Part shown: in pieces, positions 7,445 to 15,516 of the stretch
Layout: each line of letters starts with the position of its first letter
Numbering within the stretch: position 1 is the first letter of the stretch
NCBI GenBank assembly: GCA_031426185.1
Contig: JANPKV010000113.1
Location: 1-18,173 of the forward strand
Direction of reading: 5' to 3'
Length of the DNA: 18,173 bases
From: JAJNPS01 sp031426185
GTDB taxonomy: Bacteria > Pseudomonadota > Alphaproteobacteria > Rhodobacterales > Rhodobacteraceae
Notes under the pieces: model-generated
Database searches by the model: none
The model's input: only the letters and a program-made list of their open reading frames with translations
Told to the model about the DNA's origin: nothing
Position numbers and translations under genes: made by a program

Positions 7445-10099
7445 ATGCCGTCACTGAACGACATCCGCTCCACCTTCCTGGGGTTCTTTGAACGCAACGG
7501 CCACCGGGTGGTCGCCTCCAGCCCCCTGGTCCCGCGTAACGACCCGACGCTGATGTTCGCCAATTCCGGCATGGTGCAATTCAAGAATTGTTTCACCGGC
7601 CTCGAGACGCGGGATTACAAGCGCGCGACGACCGCGCAGAAATGCGTGCGTGCAGGCGGCAAGCACAACGACCTCGACAATGTCGGCTATACCGCCCGGC
7701 ACCATACATTCTTTGAAATGCTCGGGAATTTCAGCTTTGGTGATTACTTCAAGGCCGACGCGATCGCCTTCTCATGGGAGCTTTTGACCAAGGATTTCGC
7801 GATCAACCCGGACAAGCTGTGCGTGACCGTCTACCACACCGACGATGAGGCCGCGGCTCTGTGGAAAAAGGTTGCGGGTCTGCCCGAACACCGCATCATC
7901 CGCATCCCGACCGATGACAATTTCTGGCGCATGGGTCCGACCGGCCCCTGCGGCCCATGCACCGAGATTTTCTACGACCATGGTGACCACATCCCCGGCG
8001 GCCCCCCCGGCAGCCCGGATGAGGATGGCGACCGGTTCATCGAGATCTGGAACAACGTCTTCATGCAGAACGAACAGTTTGCCGATGGCAGGCTGGTCCC
8101 GCTGGAGATGCAGTCCATCGACACCGGCATGGGGCTGGAGCGGATCGGTGCGCTGCTGCAGGGCAAGCATGACAACTACGACACCGACCTGATGCGCAGC
8201 CTGATCGAGGCGTCGGCCCATGCGACCTCGACCGATCCCGACGGTCCCGGCAAGACGCATCACCGCGTCATTGCAGACCATTTGCGCTCTACCAGTTTCC
8301 TGATTGCGGATGGCGTGATGCCGTCCAACGAGGGCCGGGGGTATGTGCTGCGCCGGATCATGCGCCGGGCGATGCGCCACGCGCACATGCTGGGCACCAC
8401 CGATCCGGTCATGTTCCGGCTGGTGGGGGCACTGGTGCGCCAGATGGGTGCGGCCTATCCCGAACTGCAACAGGCCCAAGCCCTGATCGAGGAAACCCTG
8501 AGGCTGGAAGAGGCGCGGTTCATCACGACGCTGGATCGTGGCTTGCGACTTCTGGACGACGAAATCGCGCGGATTCCCGACGGCGCGAACCTTCCCGGCG
8601 CGGCGGCGTTCAAGCTTTATGACACCTACGGATTTCCGCTGGATCTGACGCAGGATGCCTTGCGCGAAAAGGGCCTTGCCGTCGATGTCGCGGGCTTTGA
8701 GACAGCGATGGCCGAGCAAAAGGCCAAGGCGCGTGCCAGCTGGTCAGGTACGGGGGACGCCAAGGACGCGCGCGTCTGGTTCGACATCGCCGAAGAACAC
8801 GGCGTGACGGAGTTTCTGGGCTATGACACTGAACGCGCCGAAGGTGTGATCACCGCCCTGGTCCGCGATGCCGCCACGATTGGCACAGCCGACGCAGGCG
8901 AAGCCGTGCAGATTGTCGTCAACCAGACGCCGTTTTATGCCGAAAGCGGTGGCCAGGTCGGCGACCATGGCTGGATCATCACCGACACCGGCCGGGCTGA
9001 AGTGACGGATACCCGCAAGACCGCCGGCGTCTTCATACATCTGGCAACGGTCCGCGAAGGGCAGGTGTCCAAAGGTCAGCCCGCGCGCCTTGCCGTGTCA
9101 CACGACCGGCGCACGACGATCCGGGCCAACCATTCCGCGACGCACCTTCTGCACGAGGCGTTGCGGCGTGCGCTGGGGGATCATGTGGCACAGCGCGGCA
9201 GCCTCAACGCGGCCGACCGGCTGCGGTTCGATTTCAGCCACGGCCAGGGCATGAGTGCCGCCGAACAGGGCGCGGTGGAACGCGAGGTCAACGCTTTCAT
9301 CCGCCAGAACAGTCCGGTCGAGACGCGGATCATGACGCCCGACGATGCCCGCGCCATCGGGGCGCAAGCCCTGTTCGGCGAGAAATACGGCGACGAGGTG
9401 CGGGTCGTGTCGATGGGCCAGCTGCCAGAGTCAGGCAAAGGTGCCGACGGCGCGACCTATTCGCTGGAGCTTTGCGGTGGCACCCATGTGCGGCGTACTG
9501 GCGACATCGGGGCCTTTGTCCTGCTCAGCGACAGTGCCTCCAGCGCCGGTGTGCGCCGGATCGACGGGTTGACGGGGCAGGCGGCGCTGGACCATCTGCG
9601 GGGCCGCGATCAGGTCTTGTCGGAAACCGCCCTGATGCTGAAGACCCATGCCGAGGATGTACCGGCACGCGTCAAGGCGCTGGCCGAGGAGCGTCGGGCG
9701 CTTCAGAACGAGGTGGCACAGCTGCGCCGCGAGCTGGCGATTGGCGGCTCGGCGGCGGGGCCGGAATCGCGGGATATCAATGGGGTGGCCTTTATTTCTC
9801 AGGTGCTTTCGGGTGTGTCGGGCAAGGATCTTCCGGGCCTGATCGACGAGATGAAGGGGCGGCTTGGCACCGGTGCGGTCCTGCTGATTGCCGATACCGG
9901 TGGCAAGCCTGCAGTGGCCGCAGGCGTCACGAATGACCTGACGGGGCGGCTGTCGGCGGTCGCGCTGGTCAAGGCTGCGGCCGAGGCGATGGGTGGCAAG
10001 GGTGGAGGCGGTCGGCCTGACATGGCTCAGGCCGGTGGCGCCGACATCGCAGGAGCGGACGCTGCAATCAAGGCGGCAGAAGCCGTCATCGCGAGGTAG
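7445..10099 (+). CDS. alaS: Alanyl-tRNA synthetase
   Basis: Class II alanine-tRNA ligase, charging tRNA-Ala in the cytosol and hydrolysing mischarged Ser/Gly-tRNA-Ala. The 884 residues match full-length bacterial AlaS. The catalytic domain starts at LNDIRSTFLGFFERNGHRV and includes FFEMLGNFSFGDYFK and GRGYVLRRIMRRAMRHA. The editing domain carries the zinc ligands H563-x3-H567 (NHSATHLLHEALR) and C677-x3-H681 (CGGTH). The C-terminal DHHA1/C-Ala domain ends with the glycine-rich GGKGGGGRPDMAQAGG. ATG at 7445 is chosen over an upstream in-frame ATG at 7349 because AAAGG lies at 7433-7437, seven bases away, and the family starts here. The DUF1330 gene follows after 5 bp, probably in the same transcript. 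Confidence 0.97.
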   Translation: MPSLNDIRSTFLGFFERNGHRVVASSPLVPRNDPTLMFANSGMVQFKNCFTGLETRDYKRATTAQKCVRAGGKHNDLDNVGYTARHHTFFEMLGNFSFGDYFKADAIAFSWELLTKDFAINPDKLCVTVYHTDDEAAALWKKVAGLPEHRIIRIPTDDNFWRMGPTGPCGPCTEIFYDHGDHIPGGPPGSPDEDGDRFIEIWNNVFMQNEQFADGRLVPLEMQSIDTGMGLERIGALLQGKHDNYDTDLMRSLIEASAHATSTDPDGPGKTHHRVIADHLRSTSFLIADGVMPSNEGRGYVLRRIMRRAMRHAHMLGTTDPVMFRLVGALVRQMGAAYPELQQAQALIEETLRLEEARFITTLDRGLRLLDDEIARIPDGANLPGAAAFKLYDTYGFPLDLTQDALREKGLAVDVAGFETAMAEQKAKARASWSGTGDAKDARVWFDIAEEHGVTEFLGYDTERAEGVITALVRDAATIGTADAGEAVQIVVNQTPFYAESGGQVGDHGWIITDTGRAEVTDTRKTAGVFIHLATVREGQVSKGQPARLAVSHDRRTTIRANHSATHLLHEALRRALGDHVAQRGSLNAADRLRFDFSHGQGMSAAEQGAVEREVNAFIRQNSPVETRIMTPDDARAIGAQALFGEKYGDEVRVVSMGQLPESGKGADGATYSLELCGGTHVRRTGDIGAFVLLSDSASSAGVRRIDGLTGQAALDHLRGRDQVLSETALMLKTHAEDVPARVKALAEERRALQNEVAQLRRELAIGGSAAGPESRDINGVAFISQVLSGVSGKDLPGLIDEMKGRLGTGAVLLIADTGGKPAVAAGVTNDLTGRLSAVALVKAAAEAMGGKGGGGRPDMAQAGGADIAGADAAIKAAEAVIAR

Positions 10100-10104
10100 G
10101 GGTC

Positions 10105-10395
10105 ATGGCAACCGCACTATGGATCGCCCATGTTCACGTCACCGACCTGGAGGCCTATGCACGATACGCGGCCGGGGCGACGCTGGCGATTGCCGCACAT
10201 GGCGGTGTGTTTCTGGCCCGCGGCGGGCGCTATGTGCAACTGGAAGGCAATGACCGTCCGCGCAACGTGGTGGCGCGGTTTCCGTCGCTGGAGCGGGCGG
10301 TGGAGTGCTACAACTCGCCGGATTATCAAGCAGCTTTGGCGCATGCCAAAGGGGCGAGTGTTCGCGATCTGATGGTTGTCGAAGAAGTTGAATAG
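10105..10395 (+). CDS. DUF1330 domain protein
   Basis: A 96-residue cytosolic protein of the DUF1330 family, a ferredoxin-like (dimeric alpha/beta barrel) fold. Family marks seen are the opening WIAHVHVTDLEAYARYA, a central GGRYVQLEG, the RPRNVVARFPSLERAVECYNSPDYQ block and a closing MVVEEVE strand. The biochemical role of the family is unknown. The start ATG lies 5 bp after the alaS stop, and the purine-rich GAGGTAGGGG spanning that stop can serve as ribosome binding site, so translation is probably coupled to alaS. A strong bidirectional terminator lies 29 bp downstream. Nothing in the sequence links it mechanistically to alanylation. Confidence 0.82.
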   Translation: MATALWIAHVHVTDLEAYARYAAGATLAIAAHGGVFLARGGRYVQLEGNDRPRNVVARFPSLERAVECYNSPDYQAALAHAKGASVRDLMVVEEVE

Positions 10396-10424
10396 GCCTC
10401 TGTAACAACCTGAATATTCAATGA

Positions 10425-10452
10425 AAAATGCCGCCCCTTGGGGCGGCATTTT
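10425..10452. terminator. Bidirectional intrinsic terminator between alaS-DUF1330 and typA
   Basis: Perfect 13-bp inverted repeat: AAAATGCCGCCCC at 10425-10437, a TT centre, then GGGGCGGCATTTT at 10440-10452. The A-run on one side and T-run on the other let it work in both directions. It sits 29 bp after the DUF1330 stop and 3 bp after the typA stop, serving two convergent units. Confidence 0.92.
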
Positions 10453-10455
10453 CGA

Positions 10456-12276
10456 TCAGCCTGCCGCGCGGCTTTGCCGTTTGCGGTCATTCGGGTCAAG
10501 GAACCGCTTGCGCATCCTGACCGCCTTTGGTGTCACCTCGACCAACTCGTCATCGTCGATATAGGCGATGGCCTGTTCCAGACTCAGTTTGACAGGCGTC
10601 GTCAGACGCACGGCCTCGTCGGTGCCGCTGGCGCGCACGTTGGTCAATTGCTTGCCCTTGAGCGGGTTCACTTCGAGATCGTTGTCGCGGTTGTGCTCGC
10701 CGATGATCATGCCGGTATAGACCGGCTCCTGCACCCCGATGAAGAAGTGCCCGCGATCTTCCAGCTTCCACATCGCATAGGCGACCGAGGTGCCCGATTC
10801 CATGCTGATCAGCACGCCCTGGCGACGGCCTTCGATGGGTCCCTTGTGCGGTGCCCATTCGTGGAACACGCGGTTCAACACCCCGGTGCCACGCGTGTCG
10901 GTCATGAACTGGCCGTGATAGCCGATCAGTCCGCGCGACGGGACATGTGCGATGATGCGGGTCTTGCCGACGCCGGCAGGTTTCATCTCGACCAGTTCGC
11001 CCTTGCGCGGGCCGGTCAGCTTTTCGATCACCGGGCCGGTGTAGTCGTCATCGACATCGATCGTGACTTCTTCGATCGGCTCGCATTTGACGCCGTCTAC
11101 ATCGCGGAAAAGCACGCGCGGGCGGCTGATGGACAGTTCAAAACCTTCGCGGCGCATGTTCTCGATCAGAACGCCCATCTGAAGTTCACCGCGACCCGCC
11201 ACCTCGAAAGCGTCGCCACCGGGAGTGTCGGTGACCTTGATCGCCACATTGATCTCGGCCTCTTTCATCAGGCGTTCGCGGATGACGCGGGACTGCACCT
11301 TGTTGCCATCCTTGCCGGCAAGGGGGCTGTCATTGATCCCGAACGTCACCGAAATCGTCGGCGGATCAATCGGCTGCGCCGGAAGTGCGGTGTCGATTTC
11401 CAACGCGCAGAGCGTGTCGGCAACCGTCGCCTTGGACATGCCCGCAAGCGTCACGATATCGCCCGCTTCGGCGACGTCGATGGCGGTCTGGTTCAGGCCG
11501 CGGAATGCCAACACCTTGGATACGCGGAACTGTTCGAGCCTTTCGCCGTCGCGCGACAGGGCCTTGATGGTCTCGCCAGCCTTCAAGGTGCCCGCTTCGA
11601 CACGGCCGGTCAGGATGCGCCCGATGAAGGGATCGGCCGACAGGGTCGTCGCCAGCATCTGAAAGGGCTCGCCGCGACGCGAGATCTGCGCCGGTTGCGG
11701 CACATGGGCAAGCACCAGGTCATAAAGTGCCGACAGGTCCTTGCGCGGACCATCGAGGCCGACATCCGCCCAGCCGGACCGGCCCGAAGCATAGAGCACC
11801 GGAAAGTCCAACTGGTTGTCGTCCGCCCCAAGGTTGGCAAACAGGTCAAAAACCTCGTTCAATGCGCGGTCGGGTTCGGCATCAGGCTTGTCGACCTTGT
11901 TCAGCACGACAATCGGGCGCAAGCCCAGCGCCAATGCCTTGGAGGTCACGAACTTCGTTTGCGGCATCGGTCCTTCGGCGGCGTCGACCAAGAGCACGAC
12001 CGAATCCACCATCGACAGGATACGCTCCACTTCGCCGCCGAAATCGGCGTGTCCGGGCGTGTCGACGATGTTGATCCGCGTGCCCTTCCATTCAAGGCTG
12101 GTGCACTTTGCCAGGATCGTGATGCCCCGTTCGCGTTCGATGTCGTTGCTGTCCATCGCGCGCTCGCTGACCGTCTGGTTGTCGCGAAACGCACCCGACT
12201 GCTTGAGCAGTTCGTCGACGAGCGTGGTTTTGCCATGGTCGACATGCGCGATGATGGCGATGTTGCGAAGCTCCAT
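10456..12276 (-). CDS. typA: Ribosome-associated GTPase TypA/BipA
   Basis: Translational GTPase of the EF-G superfamily that binds the ribosome and helps 50S assembly and growth under stress or cold. The 606 residues match the family. Domain I holds G1 AHVDHGKTTL, G2 RGITI, G3 DTPGHADFGGEV and G4 NKVD. Beta-barrel and EF-G-like domains III and V follow (for example GRGELQMGVLIENMRREGFE), and the TypA-specific C-terminal domain contains SRGLIGYHGQF and NPLKGKQLTNVRASGTDEA. The start MELRNIAIIAHVDHGKTTL is canonical for the family even though the bases just upstream on the coding strand are pyrimidine-rich (ACCCCTCCCG), with no Shine-Dalgarno at the normal distance. It is monocistronic and shares its terminator with the convergent DUF1330 gene. 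Confidence 0.96.
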   Translation of the reverse strand: MELRNIAIIAHVDHGKTTLVDELLKQSGAFRDNQTVSERAMDSNDIERERGITILAKCTSLEWKGTRINIVDTPGHADFGGEVERILSMVDSVVLLVDAAEGPMPQTKFVTSKALALGLRPIVVLNKVDKPDAEPDRALNEVFDLFANLGADDNQLDFPVLYASGRSGWADVGLDGPRKDLSALYDLVLAHVPQPAQISRRGEPFQMLATTLSADPFIGRILTGRVEAGTLKAGETIKALSRDGERLEQFRVSKVLAFRGLNQTAIDVAEAGDIVTLAGMSKATVADTLCALEIDTALPAQPIDPPTISVTFGINDSPLAGKDGNKVQSRVIRERLMKEAEINVAIKVTDTPGGDAFEVAGRGELQMGVLIENMRREGFELSISRPRVLFRDVDGVKCEPIEEVTIDVDDDYTGPVIEKLTGPRKGELVEMKPAGVGKTRIIAHVPSRGLIGYHGQFMTDTRGTGVLNRVFHEWAPHKGPIEGRRQGVLISMESGTSVAYAMWKLEDRGHFFIGVQEPVYTGMIIGEHNRDNDLEVNPLKGKQLTNVRASGTDEAVRLTTPVKLSLEQAIAYIDDDELVEVTPKAVRMRKRFLDPNDRKRQSRAAG

Positions 12277-12382
12277 CGGGAGGGGTCACTTTCGGTTTTT
12301 GGACTTTGTTGGGCGGGCGATACCTCAGACCCAGCCGAAAGGCCAGAGCCCAACTGCATGAGGGATGTCGAAGGCGGCAAGC

Positions 12383-12409
12383 AAAATGTCCCCCGCGTTG
12401 CGGAGGACA
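12383..12409 (-). terminator. Intrinsic terminator of the membrane-protein gene
   Basis: On the minus strand a 9-bp stem with one internal mismatch (TGTCC...GGACA arms, 12387-12409) with a three-base loop is followed by TTTTGCTT. It lies about 48 bp after the stop at 12457 and separates this gene from typA. Confidence 0.65.
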
Positions 12410-12456
12410 CCTTGTGACAAGGCCGACATGGCCAGAACCAGTTACGCTAGGAATGC

Positions 12457-13416
12457 CTAGTTACGGTAAGACAGGCCGCCGAACATCTTTCCGGCGTCGC
12501 GGTGTTGTCCGCCCTTGACCGCCCCGATGACGGCTGCGGCGGCTGCGACGAGGGAGGCAGCGGCAAGCAGGAACCCGGTCAGAACGGCGCTGATACGTGC
12601 CGTTTCAGCAGCAGCCCTTGCGGTTTCCTCGGCTTCAGCGGCGAGGGCAGCAGCGTCATCACGTGCCTGGACCGCAGCCGCGACGGCTTGATCGACGCGT
12701 TCATTGACTTCGGCAGGCGGCAGTCCGGTCAATGCCGAGGTAGAGCTGACCAGATAGGCGCGGTCTTCATCCGAGACTTCACCCGTTGTCACGGCTTCGG
12801 CCAGGATCGATGCCGACTGGCGCGCAAGTTCGGCCGGGTCTGCAGTCGTCGGATCCACTTCGGCAGGTCGGATCAGGGCATCGTTCACCGCCGCTATCGG
12901 ATCCTCGGGCAGCAGGTTGGCTGCACCTTCGGCGACCCCACCCAGCGCGGACCCTGCCGTTTCGGCGACAGTGCTGACGGCAGAGCCTGCCGCAGACACG
13001 GTCGACGACACGATATTTCCCAGTACCATCGCAGTCAGGATGATCCCGGCGCCCCAGACGACGAGGCCGTTGACGCCGTCGCGCACCTGAACTTCGTCGG
13101 CGCTCGCCTTGTCGACCCGGTGCCGCATGCGGCCCGCAATATAGCCGCCCGACAGGTAGCTCGTCACAAGCGTCACCAGCATCCAGACCGCCGACAACAC
13201 CAGCGCCAGGGTGCCGGAGCCTTCGCCCTCTTCGGCAGATACTGCTGACAGACCCAAGGCAGCGCCAAAGGTGGTGAACACGGTTCCGATGGCAACGGCC
13301 ACCGCCACGCCCGCCAGCACCGCAGCCCAGTCAATGTAAGACCGGTTCAGCTCGACTTCGGGTGCTGCCCGATCCGCCGATTGCTGGGACTGCCCTCCCA
13401 TAGATGCGCCGGCCAT
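12457..13416 (-). CDS. Multi-pass membrane protein of unknown function
   Basis: A 319-residue alanine-rich integral membrane protein. Helices are predicted at about residues 29-55 (WAAVLAGVAVAVAIGTVFTT), 66-95 (including MLVTLVTSYLSGGYIAGRM), 115-140 (LVVWGAGIILTAMVLGNIVS) and 278-303 (LTGFLLAAASLVAAAAAVIG). Between the third and fourth helices lies a long soluble stretch that ends in a very Ala/Glu/Arg-rich, probably coiled-coil segment (QARDDAAALAAEAEETARAA). The glycine motif SGGYIAGRMRHR in the second helix is a feature I have seen in unannotated alphaproteobacterial membrane proteins. ATG at 13416 is chosen because it shares one base with the stop of the tiny upstream gene (TGATG), implying coupled translation; a GTG lies one codon earlier. 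Function unknown; a stress-related envelope role is only inferred. Confidence 0.75.
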   Translation of the reverse strand: MAGASMGGQSQQSADRAAPEVELNRSYIDWAAVLAGVAVAVAIGTVFTTFGAALGLSAVSAEEGEGSGTLALVLSAVWMLVTLVTSYLSGGYIAGRMRHRVDKASADEVQVRDGVNGLVVWGAGIILTAMVLGNIVSSTVSAAGSAVSTVAETAGSALGGVAEGAANLLPEDPIAAVNDALIRPAEVDPTTADPAELARQSASILAEAVTTGEVSDEDRAYLVSSTSALTGLPPAEVNERVDQAVAAAVQARDDAAALAAEAEETARAAAETARISAVLTGFLLAAASLVAAAAAVIGAVKGGQHRDAGKMFGGLSYRN

Positions 13417-13490
13417 CACCGCATGCCTACGAAAGAAAGGATGGCCAAGACCACAACGACCAGGCCAACCAGATAGATGATATTGTTCAT
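13416..13490 (-). CDS. 24-residue single-helix membrane peptide
   Basis: A very short open frame (ATG at 13490, TGA at 13416-13418) that begins MNNIIYLVGLVV and ends FVGMR. It is one uninterrupted hydrophobic helix of about 18 residues flanked by a polar N terminus and a terminal arginine. Its TGA overlaps by one base the ATG of the downstream membrane protein, and a GGGG run seven bases upstream can act as ribosome binding site. Length, topology, the stop/start overlap and the setting resemble tiny membrane proteins often left unannotated in alphaproteobacteria. No biochemical function is known to me. It might act as a partner or leader peptide for the downstream protein. Confidence 0.65.
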   Translation of the reverse strand: MNNIIYLVGLVVVVLAILSFVGMR

Positions 13491-13509
13491 TTCGAAACCC
13501 CGAAAGAGT

Positions 13510-13552
13510 GGCGCGGTGAGTCGCGCCTTTTGCGGGTCACCAACTCGTGACC
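13510..13552. repeat. Two adjacent inverted repeats upstream of the small membrane peptide gene
   Basis: GGCGCG at 13510-13515 pairs with CGCGCC at 13522-13527 (6-base loop), and GGTCAC at 13535-13540 pairs with GTGACC at 13547-13552 (6-base loop). They lie around the predicted transcription start of the minus-strand cassette and could fold in the leader or act as operators. The first is followed by TTTT on the plus strand, but no plus-strand gene ends here. Confidence 0.4.
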
Positions 13553-13566
13553 GCGCGAAGGGTTCC
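13542..13566 (-). promoter_or_regulatory. Possible EcfG-type (general stress) promoter
   Basis: On the minus strand GGAAC (13566-13562), 16 bases, then AGTT (13545-13542) fits the GGAAC-N16/17-(N)GTT pattern of alphaproteobacterial EcfG promoters. The start site would be about 45 bases before the 24-residue gene. Many Rhodobacterales may lack an EcfG system, which lowers confidence. Confidence 0.3.
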
Positions 13567-13624
13567 CGGTGTCATCCGCACATATTGGTGCATTCGCCAT
13601 CAGGCACCGCGCTGCGCCATGCGG

Positions 13625-14212
13625 CTAGCCGGGTTTGTGATGAACCAGCCTTGTCGCCGCGATGGCGATGATGACCGCCAGCGCCGCGACCTCGATGAGG
13701 CGGTGCAGCCGGAACGACATCACATCGGTTCCAAAGACCGTGTCCAGGTGATGAAAGCTGATCGCCCGCAACAGCACGAAGGTCACCAGCGCCGACATGG
13801 ACAAAACAAAGGCAAGGTTGCCCGCCACCGCATTGCGCAGCAGAAAGATCAAGGTTGGCACAACGATGGCCGCGGCGATCACCAAGCCCTGGATGATGGC
13901 GGTCTGGTATTCCCGGCGGGTTTCGTACCAGTTTTCGTTGAGGGCCACGCAGCGCGCCGCCGCCACCAGCATCGATTGCAGATCAAGCTGCTTGTTGACG
14001 GCCAGAGCGACAAGAACCGTCGCGCCGATCGCCCAGAGCCAGCGTTCCGCCCGGGGTGACCGGCTGCGAAACGGCCCTTTTATCGCGACTGTCACGGCGA
14101 GAGCCGCCGCAACAAGATGCACCACGGTCATGGCGTAGCCATATAGATCGCGGTCGCCCAAGCCCGGAGCCCAGGCTTGGGCGGCGCAGCTGGCGTAAAG
14201 GGGCAGGTTCAT
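13625..14212 (-). CDS. Small multi-pass membrane protein with NKQLDLQ motif
   Basis: A 195-residue protein with about five predicted membrane helices: around 27-45 (MTVVHLVAAALAVTVAI), 58-73 (LWAIGATVLVALAV), 106-124 (IIQGLVIAAAIVVPTLIFLL), 128-150 (GNLAFVLSMSALVTFVLL) and 170-190. Conserved-looking polar motifs sit at the membrane edges: NKQLDLQ after the second helix, ENWYETRREYQ, and SFHHLD after the fourth. Such charged and His residues suggest a ligand or metal site, but the function is unknown to me. Its ATG lies 24 bp after the icd stop on the same strand, so it is probably cotranscribed with icd. No strong Shine-Dalgarno is seen; AGGATA lies somewhat far upstream. Confidence 0.72.
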   Translation of the reverse strand: MNLPLYASCAAQAWAPGLGDRDLYGYAMTVVHLVAAALAVTVAIKGPFRSRSPRAERWLWAIGATVLVALAVNKQLDLQSMLVAAARCVALNENWYETRREYQTAIIQGLVIAAAIVVPTLIFLLRNAVAGNLAFVLSMSALVTFVLLRAISFHHLDTVFGTDVMSFRLHRLIEVAALAVIIAIAATRLVHHKPG

Positions 14213-14236
14213 TCCGGCGGCGTATCCTGTGCCGGA

Positions 14237-15451
14237 TCAGCCAGCCAGCGCCTTGTTCAGATACTCGTCCACCTTTTCAAGGTAGCCCATCGTGGTCAGC
14301 CATTTCTGGTCCGGCCCGACCAGCAGGGCGAGGTCCTTGGTCATGAAGCCGTCTTCGACGGTGTCCACGGTCACCTTTTCCAGCGTGGTGGCAAAGCGCA
14401 TCAGCGCATCGTTGTTGTCCAGCTTGGCGCGGTGCTTGAGGCCGCCGGTCCAGGCGTAGATCGACGCGACGGAGTTCGTGCTGGTCGCCTTGCCTTTCTG
14501 GTGTTCGCGGAAGTGGCGGGTAACGGTGCCATGCGCGGCCTCGGCCTCCACGATCTTGCCATCGGGGGTCATCAGCACGCTTGTCATCATGCCAAGCGAG
14601 CCGAACCCTTGCGCCACCAGATCGGACTGCACGTCGCCGTCGTAGTTCTTGCAGGCCCAGACATAGCCGCCCGACCATTTCATCGAGCTTGCCACCATGT
14701 CGTCGATCAGGCGGTGTTCGTAGGTGATGCCCTTTTTCTTGTAGTCCGCCTCGAATTCTTCCTCATACACCTTTTGGAACAGGTCCTTGAAGCGGCCGTC
14801 ATAGGCCTTGAGGATGGTGTTCTTGGTGGACAGATAGACGGGCCAGCCAAGGTTCAGGCCGTAGTTCAGCGAGGCACGCGCAAAGTCGATGATGCTGTCA
14901 TCAAGGTTGTACATGCCCATGTAGACGCCCGAGGACGGGGCCGAATAGACGTCTTTCTCGATGGTCGTGCCGTCATTGCCGACGAATTTCATCGTCAGCT
15001 TGCCAGCGCCCGGAAAGCGGAAGTCGGTGGCGCGGTACTGGTCGCCAAAGGCGTGGCGGCCGATGACGATGGGCTGGGTCCAGCCGGGGACAAGGCGCGG
15101 CACGTTCTTGCAGATGATCGGCTGGCGGAAGATCACGCCGCCAAGGATGTTGCGGATGGTGCCGTTGGGCGATTTCCACATCTGCTTCAGGCCGAATTCT
15201 TCGACCCGCGCCTCGTCCGGGGTGATGGTCGCGCATTTGACGCCGACGCCGTATTTCTTGATCGCCTCGGCAGAGTCGATGGTGATCTGGTCGTTGGTGC
15301 GGTCGCGTTCCTCGATGCCGAGGTCGTAGTATTTCAGATCGACGTCAAGGTAGGGCAGGATCAGCTTTTGCTTGATGAAATCCCAGATGATCCGGGTCAT
15401 CTCGTCGCCATCGAGTTCAACGACGGGGTTGGCTACCTTGATCTTCGACAT
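14237..15451 (-). CDS. icd: Isocitrate dehydrogenase (NADP+)
   Basis: Oxidative decarboxylation of isocitrate to 2-oxoglutarate with NADP+ in the TCA cycle. The 404-residue protein belongs to the homodimeric, eukaryotic-like subfamily II, not the E. coli type. It has NPVVELDGDEMTRIIW at the start, the substrate-loop signature KSPNGTIRN and NYDGDVQSDLVAQGFGSLG, which holds the metal-binding aspartates. The nucleotide-binding segment is EAAHGTVTRHFREHQKG, followed by TSTNSVASIYAWTGGL. ATG at 15451 is supported by GGAGAG about six bases upstream and by the family N terminus MSKIKV; the longer open frame upstream has no family similarity. A small membrane protein gene follows after 24 bp. A divergent cupin gene lies 175 bp upstream, with a dyad between them. 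Confidence 0.97.
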   Translation of the reverse strand: MSKIKVANPVVELDGDEMTRIIWDFIKQKLILPYLDVDLKYYDLGIEERDRTNDQITIDSAEAIKKYGVGVKCATITPDEARVEEFGLKQMWKSPNGTIRNILGGVIFRQPIICKNVPRLVPGWTQPIVIGRHAFGDQYRATDFRFPGAGKLTMKFVGNDGTTIEKDVYSAPSSGVYMGMYNLDDSIIDFARASLNYGLNLGWPVYLSTKNTILKAYDGRFKDLFQKVYEEEFEADYKKKGITYEHRLIDDMVASSMKWSGGYVWACKNYDGDVQSDLVAQGFGSLGMMTSVLMTPDGKIVEAEAAHGTVTRHFREHQKGKATSTNSVASIYAWTGGLKHRAKLDNNDALMRFATTLEKVTVDTVEDGFMTKDLALLVGPDQKWLTTMGYLEKVDEYLNKALAG

Positions 15452-15516
15452 GTGTCTCTCCGGTTCGGGGATTCGGTTGCGGGCGTCATAGCGGAAAAGG
15501 GGCCGCATGGGAAGTG

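Noticed and set aside
10438..12417. Very long plus-strand open frame (about 659 codons) opposite typA
   Set aside because: It mirrors typA, whose domains are unambiguous; long antisense frames are expected in high-GC coding DNA, and its translation is His/Asp/Arg-rich with no recognisable domain.
13510..13531. GC hairpin followed by TTTT as a plus-strand terminator
   Set aside because: No plus-strand gene ends upstream of it; more likely leader or operator structure for the minus-strand cassette.
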